Source: Allopontixanthobacter confluentis
GTDB lineage: Bacteria; Pseudomonadota; Alphaproteobacteria; Sphingomonadales; Sphingomonadaceae
DNA length: 64,000 bases
NCBI RefSeq assembly: GCF_009827615.1
Contig: NZ_WTYU01000001.1
Coordinates: forward strand, 1,571,001 to 1,635,000
Direction: 5' to 3'
This document shows positions 30,482 through 39,601 of the stretch, piece after piece. Each line of letters begins with the position of its first letter. Position 1 is the stretch's first letter. Under the pieces are notes generated by a model, which was not told the DNA's origin, searched no databases, and was given only the letters and a program-made list of their open reading frames with translations. The position numbers and the translations under genes are program-made.

Positions 30482-31867
30482 TCAAAAGTCCAGTTGTGCC
30501 CGCACGCCGAATGTGTCGACATTATAGGACCGTGTCAGGCCCGCAGCGATGGCCGCATCGTCATATTCATTGTGCAGATAGTTCAGCATGAAGCGGGTGT
30601 AATCGGTCGGGGTCCACACCAGTGACAGACCATAGGTGTTCTGCATTCCGCCGGTAATGCCTGCATCATTAAGGTCGAGATAGTCATAACGCGCCACGAC
30701 CTGCACTGCACCGAAACCGCCATTGCCCACCGGGTTTTTCGGCTTGATCCGGTCAAATTTCCCGCCCTTGTAAGTCCGGCTGTCACCGCCGGTCAGGAAA
30801 TAGCCCACTTCGGCATAACCGCCGAAAAACGTGGGATCCGCTGCGCCGGCCGTGCGGCTGGCTTTCTGCCAATAGGTTTCGCCGGTGGCGTGGAAAGGCC
30901 CGTTGATCGCTGCAAATTCCAGCCCGTAACCAAATTCACCCGTGGCAGCGATGCTGCGCGTATCGACAAAGCGCGTGTCAGTGAAATGCACCTGCGGGCG
31001 CTGGCGATAACGGACAGAGGACTGGCCATCATTGAAATCACGCCAGTGAACAGAACCGCCCAGGTGAAGCTGCGTGTTGGCCAACTTGGGAGCAAAAACC
31101 ACGCGGCCATCAGCGCCCCAGCTGTTGTTGCTGGCTGACAGATTATCGATATTGTCCGTAAACACACCGCCCTGCACCAGCAGGGTGCCGGGATTGAATT
31201 CGGCCGAAACACCCACGCGGCGCTGGAAGCCGAATGCGTCGGTAAAGGCGGCACGTTCCATGAAACTGGTGAACCGGCTGCTGGTCAGTTCTTCCAGCGA
31301 CTGGAAATTATTATGCTGGCCCACGGTCAGCTTGGCAGCGCCTGCATCATAGCCCAATGTGGCATCGGTAATTTCGACTTCATTATCCGCAAATTCCAGC
31401 TCGATCTTGTAATCAAACCCGCCCGGAATATCGCCCTTCACCCCAATGCGCGCACGGCGCACTTCATTGGCAAAGCCAAGGCCGGGATCGTTGATGACGT
31501 CCGGCGCATCGACCGATCCTGCGTCGATCATCAGGCGGCCAAAAGGCTCAAAGCTCCAGCCGTTCGATTTTTCGAGGGTGGCGACTTTCACATCCTTTGT
31601 CGCCGCCGCAGCCTTTTCTGCCGATTGCGATGCGCTGGCACCAGCCTGACTGGCCGCCTGCGTGGCAGCTTCCGCCTTGGTATCGGCAATCACAAGCCGA
31701 CCTTCCAGCCTATCGATCTGCTGCGCCATTGCGGCCATCTGTTCGCGCATGGCGGAAATTTCCGCGCGCAATGCGTCTGATTGCTGCGCGGTTTGCGCGT
31801 GGGCAGGCACTGTCCAGCCAAGAGCCGATGCGACTGCCAAGGTCGAAATTGCGCGAAAATTACTCAT
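30482..31867 (-). CDS. Outer-membrane porin, OprO/OprP (phosphate-selective) type
   Basis: A 461-residue outer-membrane protein. The signal peptide ends near AHA (residues 1-23, MSNFRAISTLAVASALGWTV then PAHAQ). A short coiled coil follows (LRAEISAMREQMAAMAQQIDRLEG), and then a long beta-barrel domain with alternating aromatic strands to the final YNVDTFGVRAQLDF, whose terminal Phe is the usual BAM signal. The N-terminal coiled coil and barrel resemble phosphate/pyrophosphate-selective porins. A PhoB-box-like site upstream supports phosphate control. The start at 31867 fits the signal peptide; the longer frame does not. Confidence 0.88.
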   Translation of the reverse strand: MSNFRAISTLAVASALGWTVPAHAQTAQQSDALRAEISAMREQMAAMAQQIDRLEGRLVIADTKAEAATQAASQAGASASQSAEKAAAATKDVKVATLEKSNGWSFEPFGRLMIDAGSVDAPDVINDPGLGFANEVRRARIGVKGDIPGGFDYKIELEFADNEVEITDATLGYDAGAAKLTVGQHNNFQSLEELTSSRFTSFMERAAFTDAFGFQRRVGVSAEFNPGTLLVQGGVFTDNIDNLSASNNSWGADGRVVFAPKLANTQLHLGGSVHWRDFNDGQSSVRYRQRPQVHFTDTRFVDTRSIAATGEFGYGLEFAAINGPFHATGETYWQKASRTAGAADPTFFGGYAEVGYFLTGGDSRTYKGGKFDRIKPKNPVGNGGFGAVQVVARYDYLDLNDAGITGGMQNTYGLSLVWTPTDYTRFMLNYLHNEYDDAAIAAGLTRSYNVDTFGVRAQLDF

Positions 31868-31923
31868 CGAAGATAAGGTCCTGTGCGTTTGATTACGATT
31901 CGTTGTCGCATCTATGTCCTCTG

Positions 31924-31942
31924 CGTGACGCTTATATGACAA
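31924..31942 (-). promoter_or_regulatory. PhoB-box-like site upstream of the porin gene
   Basis: On the minus strand the sequence reads TTGTCATATAAGCGTCACG. Compared with the PhoB consensus CTGTCAT-AWAW-CTGTCAY, the first half-site matches 6 of 7 bases, the A/T spacer matches fully, and the second half keeps GTCA. It ends 56 bp before the porin start codon, at a normal promoter distance. Phosphate-starvation induction is inferred. Confidence 0.55.
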
Positions 31943-32084
31943 CTTATGCGCAAGGTGCCGTTACGGCATGGCAGTTACGGCGCAGAACAGTTGAAAGTGG
32001 CGGAAAGCCGTGCCATCCCGCGCTGGTCCGGGGCTTTGCAGCAGGCAGGATTTGACCCCGTAATTGCAATATGGAGACTACATT

Positions 32085-33020
32085 ATGTCGATTTCGTTCA
32101 AGGATCGCGTTGCTATTGTTACTGGTGCCGGCGGCGGCCTGGGCAAGGAATATGCGCTGGAACTGGCACGCCGCGGCGCCAAAGTCGTGGTGAACGACCT
32201 TGGCGGATCGCGTGATGGCACGGGCACGTCGGATGCCGCCGCTGAAGTCGTGGCCGAAATCGAAGCGATGGGCGGCGAAGCGATGGCCAATGGCGCATCG
32301 GTGACCGAATTTTCCCAGATGGAAGAAATGGTCGCCAAGGCGAAGGAGAAATGGGGCGGCGTCCACGTCCTGATCAACAATGCCGGCGTCCTGCGCGACA
32401 AAAGCTTCGCCAAGATGAGCCCGGAAGATTTCGAATTTGTGGTGCGCGTCCATTTGCTCGGCTCTGCCTATGCCACCAAGGCCTGCTGGGACACGTTCCG
32501 CGACCAGGCCTATGGCCGTATTCTGATGACCAGCAGTTCCACCGGCCTGTTCGGCAATTTTGGCCAGGCCAATTACGGCGCGGCCAAGCTGGGCCTTGCG
32601 GGCCTGACCAAGACGCTGCACCTTGAAGGCGCGAAGTATAACATCCGCTGCAATTCACTGTCGCCAGTGGCCGGCACCCGCATGACGCAGGATATTTTCC
32701 CTGAACAGGCATTTGAACTGTTCGGCCCGGAAAATGTCGTGCCAGCGGCGCTGTTCCTGGTGAGTGAAGATTCGCCCACCAATGCCATCGTCGGCGCAGG
32801 TGCAGGCGGTTTCCATTCCGCATGGGTCATGATGAACGACGCCGTGTGGCTGAAGGAAGAAGACCGCACGGTTGAAGGCTTTGCCGCCAATTGGGACAAG
32901 ATTTCCGAACAGTCGAACCTGATTGCGCCGCAGTCCGGCGCTGAACAGAGCGGGGCAATCCTGAAGGCGATGCAGCAAGTGCTTGGCGCGGATGCGGCAC
33001 CTTCGTCTACTCGCGGTTGA
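32085..33020 (+). CDS. SDR oxidoreductase, MFE-2-like (3R)-hydroxyacyl-CoA dehydrogenase type
   Basis: A 311-residue short-chain dehydrogenase. The cofactor motif VTGAGGGLGKEYALELARRGAKVVVNDLG is at residues ~12-40, NNAGVLRDKSF near 100, and the catalytic Ser-Tyr-Lys in TSSSTGLFGNFGQANYGAAK (Tyr near 164). The VVNDLGGSRDGTGTS stretch and the extra ~60 C-terminal residues are typical of the dehydrogenase half of peroxisomal multifunctional enzyme type 2, pointing to beta-oxidation of acyl-CoAs. The start at 32085 follows GGAG. Divergent from the porin. Confidence 0.88.
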   Translation: MSISFKDRVAIVTGAGGGLGKEYALELARRGAKVVVNDLGGSRDGTGTSDAAAEVVAEIEAMGGEAMANGASVTEFSQMEEMVAKAKEKWGGVHVLINNAGVLRDKSFAKMSPEDFEFVVRVHLLGSAYATKACWDTFRDQAYGRILMTSSSTGLFGNFGQANYGAAKLGLAGLTKTLHLEGAKYNIRCNSLSPVAGTRMTQDIFPEQAFELFGPENVVPAALFLVSEDSPTNAIVGAGAGGFHSAWVMMNDAVWLKEEDRTVEGFAANWDKISEQSNLIAPQSGAEQSGAILKAMQQVLGADAAPSSTRG

Positions 33021-33107
33021 TCGGCGCAATCGGCGAACGTCATTCGCTGTATTGACACACTAATACACTGGTTCTATCTCTCCCCTATCCAAGGGGAGGA
33101 TAGAACT

Positions 33108-34196
33108 ATGTATAGTGAAGAAGACCTGCGCGGAGCAGTCGCTTCCGGTGCCATCAGCGCTCAGGCTGCCGATGCCCTCCGCGCCCATGTAACATCGGGC
33201 CGCTTTACCCTGGCAACTGATGAAGAAAACTTCCGGCTGATCAACAGCTTCAACGACATTTTCGTGACCATTGCAGCCGTGCTGCTGCTGGTGGCAATGG
33301 CTGGCATTGGCCAGGCCTTCACCCCCGGTATAGACGGGCCGCCGCCCTTTTCCGGCCTGCTGATTGCCGGCACGGCATGGGTGCTGGCAGAATTGTTCAC
33401 CAAAAAACGCCGCATGGCCTTGCCCAGCATCGTTTTGCTGCTGGCCTTTGTCGGCGGCGTGTTCGTCACGCTGATCGGCTTTGGCATCATGGCCCTTGGT
33501 GGTGGCGATAATATTGATCCTCAAGGGCAGACTCTGGCGCTCATCATTGCTTCAGCCAGCGCCCTGCTGACTGCCGCGGCCACATGGGTGCATTGGCAAC
33601 GTTTCAAAGTGCCGATTACCGTGGCCGCAGGCGCTGCTGCGGTTGCTGCCACAGTGATGACGGCGCTGGGCGCTGCCTTCGGCCTCGCAAATGCTGACAA
33701 TGCCCAGAATGTCCTGCTGCCGATGGTCTTTATGGGTGGTCTGGCTATTTTCGCCTATGCCATGCGCTGGGACATCAGCGACCGCGCCCGCACCACCCGC
33801 CGCAGCGATGTGGCATTCTGGCTGCATCTTCTGGCTGCACCGATGATTGCGCATCCGCTGTTCTACTGGCTGGGTGTGACAGGCGGCCAGGATATCAGCC
33901 CCGCTGCGGCTGTCGGCGTCCTGTGCGTCTATATCGCCATGGGTCTGGTTGCTTTGATGGTGGACCGCCGTGCGCTGCTGGTCTCCGCTCTCGCCTATGT
34001 GCTGGTCACGCTGACATCGCTGTTCGACAGGTTCGGCGCGGTGGAACTGAATGTGGCGCTGACCGCCTTGGTCATCGGGTCTGCCTTGCTGACGCTGTCT
34101 GCTTTCTGGACACCGATTCGCCAGGCACTTGTGAGACTGTTGCCAGGCCCGATGCAGCAAAAATTGCCATTGTCAGGCCTCGCTGTCGCAGCCTGA
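33108..34196 (+). CDS. Polytopic membrane protein of unknown function
   Basis: A 362-residue protein with a cytoplasmic N-terminal helical segment (MYSEEDLRGAVASGAISAQAADALRAHV, residues ~1-45) and about nine or ten hydrophobic helices from residue ~50 to ~345. It resembles the DUF2157-type group, which combines a short N-terminal helical domain with many helices, but I cannot confirm the family. No transport or catalytic motif is visible. It ends before a strong terminator. Confidence 0.75.
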   Translation: MYSEEDLRGAVASGAISAQAADALRAHVTSGRFTLATDEENFRLINSFNDIFVTIAAVLLLVAMAGIGQAFTPGIDGPPPFSGLLIAGTAWVLAELFTKKRRMALPSIVLLLAFVGGVFVTLIGFGIMALGGGDNIDPQGQTLALIIASASALLTAAATWVHWQRFKVPITVAAGAAAVAATVMTALGAAFGLANADNAQNVLLPMVFMGGLAIFAYAMRWDISDRARTTRRSDVAFWLHLLAAPMIAHPLFYWLGVTGGQDISPAAAVGVLCVYIAMGLVALMVDRRALLVSALAYVLVTLTSLFDRFGAVELNVALTALVIGSALLTLSAFWTPIRQALVRLLPGPMQQKLPLSGLAVAA

Positions 34197-34206
34197 ATCG
34201 GTGCAC

Positions 34207-34246
34207 AAAAAAGGCCTCCGCTCGATATTCGGGCGGGGGCCTTTTT
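34207..34246 (+). terminator. Rho-independent terminator after the membrane-protein gene
   Basis: Outer stem AAAAAAGGCC/GGCCTTTTT with a partly paired GC-rich interior, located 10 bp after the stop codon. The T-run on the plus strand and A-run on the other side suggest it also serves the convergent DUF2794 gene. Confidence 0.8.
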
Positions 34247-34268
34247 CACGTCCTGTCAGGCTGGATAA

Positions 34269-34640
34269 TCACACAGCCTTGAGCAAGCGCCGTTCAACCG
34301 GTGCCAGAATGCCGGCCAGTTCATGCCCGCGCTTCAATATCTGGCCCTGTTCGCCAAACAAGGTCCACATGCCCTGTTTACCGCGCAGCGATGGCCGTTT
34401 TTCCACGCGCGCCTGCGGCCGCTCGGCAGCGCGGCGAAAGGCTGCAAAACTGGCCACATCACGGTTGAAGTCCATCGCGTAGTCACGCCATTCACCAGCC
34501 GCCACCATGCGCCCGTAAAGGTCCATGATCCGGCCCAGTTCTTCCCGCGCAAACCCCACCTGCAAAGGCTGCCTGCCCGGAAATGCGATGACTGACCCTG
34601 GAGTGTGAGGGGAAAGATGCGGGCCTGTGCCAGCTGACAT
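34269..34640 (-). CDS. DUF2794 family protein
   Basis: A 123-residue alphaproteobacterial protein with the family pattern FAREELGRIMDLYGRMVAAGEWRDYAMDF near residues 30-58, then FRRAAERPQARVEKRP and GQILKRGHELAGIL. No catalytic motif or membrane helix. The start shares one base with the serine acetyltransferase stop (TGATG), so it is cotranslated. Function unknown. Confidence 0.88.
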   Translation of the reverse strand: MSAGTGPHLSPHTPGSVIAFPGRQPLQVGFAREELGRIMDLYGRMVAAGEWRDYAMDFNRDVASFAAFRRAAERPQARVEKRPSLRGKQGMWTLFGEQGQILKRGHELAGILAPVERRLLKAV

Positions 34641-35368
34641 CAGCTATCGGTGCCGCTGCGCTGGGTGGATCCGGCGTCCTGACCAGAGCCGGTCTGCGCT
34701 GCTTTCAAACTGGTTAGCTCCGCCTGCATTTCGGCCATCTGCTTCTGCATTTCCTCGATCCGGCGGTTTCCCGTCCCGATCATTTCCTCGCACGGTTCAT
34801 CACATGGGGTGCCGTAGGGGATGAATTCCCGCAGCCATTCTTCCGCCGGCATCAGCGTGCTGCGCGCCTTCAGGCCAACCATGGTCGCGCCTTCCGGCAC
34901 ATTGTCCAGCACCACTGCATTCGCGCCGACCCGGCCACGTTTGCCAATGGTGATAGGCCCGATGATCTGCGCGCCTGAGCCGATGATCACATTATCTTCC
35001 AAAGTCGGGTGGCGTTTGCCGCCCTTGCCATTGGTGGGGTTGGTACCGCCCAGCGTCACACATTGATAAATTGTGACATTATCGCCGATTTCAGCGGTCT
35101 CCCCGATGACGGTAAAGCCATGATCGATGAAGAAATTCTTGCCGATGGTCGCCCCGGGATGAATGTCAATTGCTGTCAGCATCCGGGAAAAATGGTTCAC
35201 CAGACGGGCCAGAAAATACAGTTGTGCGCCAAACAGCCAATGCGCCACGCGGTGCAGGCCCAATGCCATCACGCCGGGATACAGCAGAACTTCCCAACGC
35301 GAACGGGGCGCAGGGTCGCGCGCACGGATCGAATCCAGATAGTCTCTCAGACTTTGCAACATGGCCAT
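34640..35368 (-). CDS. cysE: Serine O-acetyltransferase (EpsC/CysE type)
   Basis: A 242-residue left-handed beta-helix acyltransferase making O-acetylserine, the precursor of cysteine. The start at 35368 gives a short N-terminal helical domain (LRDYLDSIRARDPA), then HPGATIGKNFFIDHGFTVIGETAEIGDNVTIYQCVTLGGTNP with the catalytic His/Asp, and further hexapeptide repeats. The last ~35 residues form a charged helical tail (RRIEEMQKQMAEMQAELTSLK) that is longer than in most relatives, a likely coiled coil. Divergent upstream sequence belongs to hdaA, also on the minus strand. Confidence 0.92.
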   Translation of the reverse strand: MAMLQSLRDYLDSIRARDPAPRSRWEVLLYPGVMALGLHRVAHWLFGAQLYFLARLVNHFSRMLTAIDIHPGATIGKNFFIDHGFTVIGETAEIGDNVTIYQCVTLGGTNPTNGKGGKRHPTLEDNVIIGSGAQIIGPITIGKRGRVGANAVVLDNVPEGATMVGLKARSTLMPAEEWLREFIPYGTPCDEPCEEMIGTGNRRIEEMQKQMAEMQAELTSLKAAQTGSGQDAGSTQRSGTDS

Positions 35369-35435
35369 GCGATCCTTTCGCTCCGCGATTCTTTCACCAA
35401 TCCTGCGCCAAGGCAAGCCTGCTTGAAAGCTGCGG

Positions 35436-36059
35436 TCATAACAGCCGCGGCTGCTGCGCCCCATGCACAGCATCCAGCGCATCCCGCCAGATTGACAAGG
35501 TGGCCGGTGCCTTGCGTTCAAGGCTGAGCCGGTCAATCGTGACAACCAACCGTTCAATCGCCGCAAAACTGCGCGTTGCACGGGGCAGCAGATAGGTAAG
35601 AGCGCCTTCGCCCAATGCAAGCGCACGCTGCGCTGCCAGCGCTTCGATCAGATCCGCTACCATCGCATCATCGGGCGCGCCGATTTCCAGATGCAGCGCC
35701 GCACCAAGCCGCGACCGCAAATCCGGCAGGGTAATAGTCCAGCCAGCACCTTCAGCCCCGCCATCGGTAATGAGCAGCAACGCCTGGCCATTTTCCTGCG
35801 CGCGGTTCCAGCGATGAAACAGATCGGTTTCATCCATCTGGTCAGCCCCGTCGAGCACTTCGCCCCTGCCTTGCGCGGCAAACCAGCGGCCCAGCAATGA
35901 TTTGCCGGAACGCGGCGGCCCGGCAAGAATGGCGGTATGAAATGGCCATCGGGATGGATCGGCCAGTGCATCGATCACGCCCCGGTTGGCATTGCCCACC
36001 ACGATGCGGTCGGGGTCGGCAGCATTTCTGTGGGACAGGGGCAGGGCAATCTGCGTCAT
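35436..36059 (-). CDS. hdaA: DnaA-related regulator HdaA
   Basis: A 207-residue AAA+ protein made only of the DnaA-like ATPase region. Walker A-like GPPRSGKSLLGR is near residue 47. Walker B is reduced (ALLLITDGG), and the sensor-2-type C-terminal segment LPRATRSFAAIERLVVTID is typical of Hda. With the beta clamp it promotes hydrolysis of DnaA-ATP and limits re-initiation. The purM/purN-DUF2066-hda neighbourhood is the conserved one and strengthens the call. Confidence 0.9.
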   Translation of the reverse strand: MTQIALPLSHRNAADPDRIVVGNANRGVIDALADPSRWPFHTAILAGPPRSGKSLLGRWFAAQGRGEVLDGADQMDETDLFHRWNRAQENGQALLLITDGGAEGAGWTITLPDLRSRLGAALHLEIGAPDDAMVADLIEALAAQRALALGEGALTYLLPRATRSFAAIERLVVTIDRLSLERKAPATLSIWRDALDAVHGAQQPRLL

Positions 36060-36114
36060 CAGGGCAGTGTCAGCAGCTTTGCAGCATTACGGCGAAACCA
36101 TCAGGCACCCAGCC

Positions 36115-37398
36115 CTAGCGGCTGATGGCAAGCGCATTGTTGCCCTGGCTGACGGTAAAGCCGCGGGCGCGCAGCGCGGCCGCCAATTGTTCCAATGTGC
36201 CGCTGTAACTGACCCGCATCACCGACGTGCCGCCAATGGCCAGACTGCTGGCCGCAGCACCGCGGACACCGGCCGCCGCCCGCACGGCAGACAATGTCGC
36301 ATCGACAGAACCGCCATCGGGGCTGGCAAACTGGACCACATAGCTGGATACCGCCACCGGCGCTGTTGCAGGCCCTTGTTCCTCGCTGGCGGCAGGCACA
36401 TTTTGCGCTGCTGCGGCGCTGGCGGCCCTGCGCGCAGCATCGGCCTGCGCATCGGCAGCACGGCCCAGATCAATCAATTGCTGCAATTCAGGGGCAATGA
36501 CAGGCGCACCCAGATTGAGGGTTGGATCAGGGCGCAATTTGCCGTCCTGTAATGCCTGTTCAAAAATGCCGTTCAACCGCAGCATGGCCTGATTGAGCAT
36601 TCTGGGTAGGTCATCATCACCCTTGGCCGTAAGGGTGAAGCTATCGAGAAAACGGTTGTCTGGGCCAAAGCGGGCAGTGAATGTCCCTTTTATCGGCCCG
36701 CCCGGCCATTGCCGTTCCAGCCGGGCAATCGGGATCAGCACATCTGCGGCGCCAAACTGGTCCAGCACATTGCGCCACCAAGTCCGGCTTCTGCGGCTGG
36801 TCTGGCCATAGGTAATCAGCAGCGAATCGCCATTGGCCCCGGAAGGCCGGACATAATCTATGCTGCTGGCACCTGTCTGATATTCGGCCCAGGCGCGCTG
36901 CCACGGGTTGACCATTTCATACACCCGCGCCGTCCCGCCTTCGATCGTGACGGGAATCAGCAGCATCGGCGCAGAACGGGTCTTGCGCCCGGCCGCGCCC
37001 AGCAGGCCGCCAGCGCGTGTCCGGTCAAAGATCACTCCCAGCGTCGCAATATAGCGCTGCGGGCCGATGCGTTCTTTTTCAATGACAATGGCAGACACCA
37101 TCGATTCGAGCTGCGAATCGGATATTTCCGATCCGCCCAGCTTTTTCCACGCGGCACGCTGCGCCTGTGCCCACCCCTTCTGGCGGGCTTCTTCTGCGGT
37201 CTTGCCAGTGGTGTTCACTTCAATCCCGCCAATGTCGATATCGCTGCTGCTGGCGACAGCGGCAATGCCGCGGTCCCCGTCAACCTGCGCCCACAAGGCG
37301 CGGCCCGCGACAAGCGCGCACAGCAGGATCACAAGCGCCATGGCCCCGATAAACAGGGTGGGGCGCAACCGGGCTGAAAGAAGGTTCACATGAGTCAT
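36115..37398 (-). CDS. DUF2066-like exported protein
   Basis: A 427-residue protein with one N-terminal hydrophobic segment (residues ~12-35, PTLFIGAMALVILLCALVAG) acting as signal anchor or signal peptide. A mixed domain follows with IEVNTTGKTAEEARQKGWAQAQRAAWKKL. The C-terminus has an Ala-rich linker and a small domain with repeated strand-turn patterns. Its place between purM and hdaA is where a DUF2066 gene sits in many Proteobacteria. Function unknown. Confidence 0.75.
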   Translation of the reverse strand: MTHVNLLSARLRPTLFIGAMALVILLCALVAGRALWAQVDGDRGIAAVASSSDIDIGGIEVNTTGKTAEEARQKGWAQAQRAAWKKLGGSEISDSQLESMVSAIVIEKERIGPQRYIATLGVIFDRTRAGGLLGAAGRKTRSAPMLLIPVTIEGGTARVYEMVNPWQRAWAEYQTGASSIDYVRPSGANGDSLLITYGQTSRRSRTWWRNVLDQFGAADVLIPIARLERQWPGGPIKGTFTARFGPDNRFLDSFTLTAKGDDDLPRMLNQAMLRLNGIFEQALQDGKLRPDPTLNLGAPVIAPELQQLIDLGRAADAQADAARRAASAAAAQNVPAASEEQGPATAPVAVSSYVVQFASPDGGSVDATLSAVRAAAGVRGAAASSLAIGGTSVMRVSYSGTLEQLAAALRARGFTVSQGNNALAISR

Positions 37399-37467
37399 CG
37401 GGGAAAACTTGGGGCCTTTTGCCCAAACGGGCATGGAAATCCAAGCGCGAAAGATTAAAGCAGCATT

Positions 37468-38574
37468 ATGTCCACCAAAAATACTTCACCTGAGAGTTAC
37501 ACTTACGCCAAAGCGGGCGTTTCCATCGATGCAGGCAATGCGCTGGTTAAAGCCATCGGACCGCTGGTAAAAGCGACTGCGCGGCCCGGTGCCACGTCGG
37601 AACTGGGCGGTTTCGGGGGCTTTTTTGACCCCAAGGCTGCCGGCTATACAGACCCGCTGCTGGTCGCGGCCAATGACGGGGTCGGCACCAAGCTGAAACT
37701 GGCCATCGATCATGACCGGCACGACAGCGTTGGCATCGACCTGGTGGCAATGTGTGTCAACGATCTGATCGTTCAGGGCGCTGAACCGCTGTTTTTCCTG
37801 GATTATTTTGCCACTGGCAAGCTGGAAACCGGCATTGCCGAACGGGTTGTCGCCGGGATTGCCGAAGGGTGCAAGGACGCCGGATGCGCGCTCATCGGCG
37901 GAGAAACTGCTGAAATGCCGGGCATGTATGCTGCTGGTGATTACGACCTGGCCGGCTTTTGCGTCGGCGCTGTGGAGCGTGGGCAGCAATTGACCGGCGA
38001 TGAGGTTGCACCGGGTCAGGTGCTGCTGGGGCTGGCCAGTTCGGGCGTTCATTCCAACGGTTATTCTCTCGTTCGCCGGCTGGCCGCTGACAAGGGCTGG
38101 AAAATGGACCGCCCCGCCCTGTTTGATTCGGACCGCCTGCTGATCGACATTCTGATCGAGCCGACGCGGATTTATGTAAAAAGCCTGCTGCCGGTGATCC
38201 GCTCCGGAAAAATCGCGGCGCTGGCGCATATTACAGGTGGCGGTCTGCTGGAAAATATCCCGCGCGTGCTGCCCGTTGGCGCCCATGCCATGGTGAACGC
38301 GGATGCGTGGGCGCAGCCGCGCCTGATGGCGTTCCTGCAAGCGCAGGGCAATATCGAGCCGGAAGAAATGGCCCGCACGTTCAACTGCGGTGTCGGCATG
38401 GTGCTGGCGGTGGATGTACAGCACGAAGCCAGCGTAACCGAGCAATTGCAGGCAGCGGGCGAAACGGTCCTCAACATTGGTCAAATCACTGCTGGCGAAC
38501 GTGGGTGCACCGTGCGCGGGTCTGCCGGAACATGGTCTGCCCGCAACGACTGGGAAGCCAGCCATCTCGGGTGA
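37468..38574 (+). CDS. purM: Phosphoribosylformylglycinamidine cyclo-ligase
   Basis: A 368-residue AIR synthetase for step five of purine synthesis. ATP-grasp-like PurM-fold motifs are visible: [32 protein letters not shown] near residue 49, [11 protein letters not shown] near 145 and THITGGGL-like [17 protein letters not shown] near 253. Length is normal. PurN follows immediately on the same strand. Confidence 0.97.
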   Translation: MSTKNTSPESYTYAKAGVSIDAGNALVKAIGPLVKATARPGATSELGGFGGFFDPKAAGYTDPLLVAANDGVGTKLKLAIDHDRHDSVGIDLVAMCVNDLIVQGAEPLFFLDYFATGKLETGIAERVVAGIAEGCKDAGCALIGGETAEMPGMYAAGDYDLAGFCVGAVERGQQLTGDEVAPGQVLLGLASSGVHSNGYSLVRRLAADKGWKMDRPALFDSDRLLIDILIEPTRIYVKSLLPVIRSGKIAALAHITGGGLLENIPRVLPVGAHAMVNADAWAQPRLMAFLQAQGNIEPEEMARTFNCGVGMVLAVDVQHEASVTEQLQAAGETVLNIGQITAGERGCTVRGSAGTWSARNDWEASHLG

Positions 38575-38602
38575 CAGCCAGCCTTCCGGCGCGGGTGCGT
38601 GC

Positions 38603-39598
38603 GTGCCAGTGGCCGTTTTCATATCAGGCAGCGGCACCAATATGGCAGCCCTGCTGTATGCCAGCAGAATGGCGGGTAGCGCCTATGACATCGTGCTGGT
38701 GGCCAGCAATGATCCGGATGCCGAGGGGCTGAAACTGGCAGCCGGAGAAGGCATCGCCACATTTGCCCGCCCTCACCGTGGGATGGAACGCGCTGATCAC
38801 GATGCCATCATGGAACAGGCCGCCACGGATGCTGGCGCGCAATGCATCATTCTGGCCGGATATATGCGCATCCTCACTCCGGAATTCGTGGAACGGTGGG
38901 CCGGCAGGCTGATCAACATTCACCCGTCCCTGCTGCCCAAATATCGCGGGCTCGACACGCATAGCCGTGCCTTGGGCGCAGGCGACAAGACCGCAGGTGC
39001 CACGGTCCATCTGGTCACCGCAGAACTGGATGCGGGGGAAATACTGGGCCAGGCACAGGTTGCCATCCTGCCCGGCGATACAGAAGCCAGCCTGTCAGCG
39101 CGGGTAAGACTGGCAGAGCATCAATTATATCCGCGCGTGGTCAATGCGTATCTGAAACGCCCCTATGATCCGTCCTATCTGCTGGATCAGGTGCGGCTGC
39201 GGGCGCTGGCCCTGCCAGAGGCGCAGGAACGAGACAGCCATGGTTCGCCCGGATGGCGCACCGGCGGCAAGAGCGGCAGGTATTTTGCCTATTTCAGCCA
39301 GCAGCATCATGGCGAGCCGCATATTGCCCTTCTGGCCAAAACCAGCGGGCAGGATGAGTTGGCAGAGCTGATTGACCGCGATCCCGCTGCGTTTTTCCGC
39401 CCTGCCTATTATGGCGCCAGCGATTGGGTCGGGCTGATTTTGAACCGCCCGGGGCTGGATTGGGCACAGGTCAACTATTGGCTGGAACGTAGCTGGCGCA
39501 TGGCGGCACCCCGGCGGCTGACATCGCTGCATGATGCCGATATGCTCGAAGCCGGCCTGCTTGACCCTGACTTGCCGGATGCTGGCGACCAGTTCTAG
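38603..39598 (+). CDS. purN: PurN fused to a C-terminal MmcQ/YjbR-like domain
   Basis: About 331 residues from the GTG at 38603. Residues ~1-185 are phosphoribosylglycinamide formyltransferase: VAVFISGSGTNMAALL, the catalytic HPSLLPKYRGLDTH (His-Asn-type centre with INIHPS) and AGATVHLVTAELDAG. After a short linker, residues ~200-331 form a second domain (SHGSPGWRTGGKSGRYFAYFS, then DWVGLILNRPGLDWAQVNYWLERSW) that matches the MmcQ/YjbR fold. The open frame is continuous. E. coli PurN is only 212 residues, so this is a fusion. A start at 38609 is also possible; the longer frame overlaps purM. Confidence 0.85.
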   Translation: MPVAVFISGSGTNMAALLYASRMAGSAYDIVLVASNDPDAEGLKLAAGEGIATFARPHRGMERADHDAIMEQAATDAGAQCIILAGYMRILTPEFVERWAGRLINIHPSLLPKYRGLDTHSRALGAGDKTAGATVHLVTAELDAGEILGQAQVAILPGDTEASLSARVRLAEHQLYPRVVNAYLKRPYDPSYLLDQVRLRALALPEAQERDSHGSPGWRTGGKSGRYFAYFSQQHHGEPHIALLAKTSGQDELAELIDRDPAAFFRPAYYGASDWVGLILNRPGLDWAQVNYWLERSWRMAAPRRLTSLHDADMLEAGLLDPDLPDAGDQF

Positions 39599-39601
39599 CC
39601 C

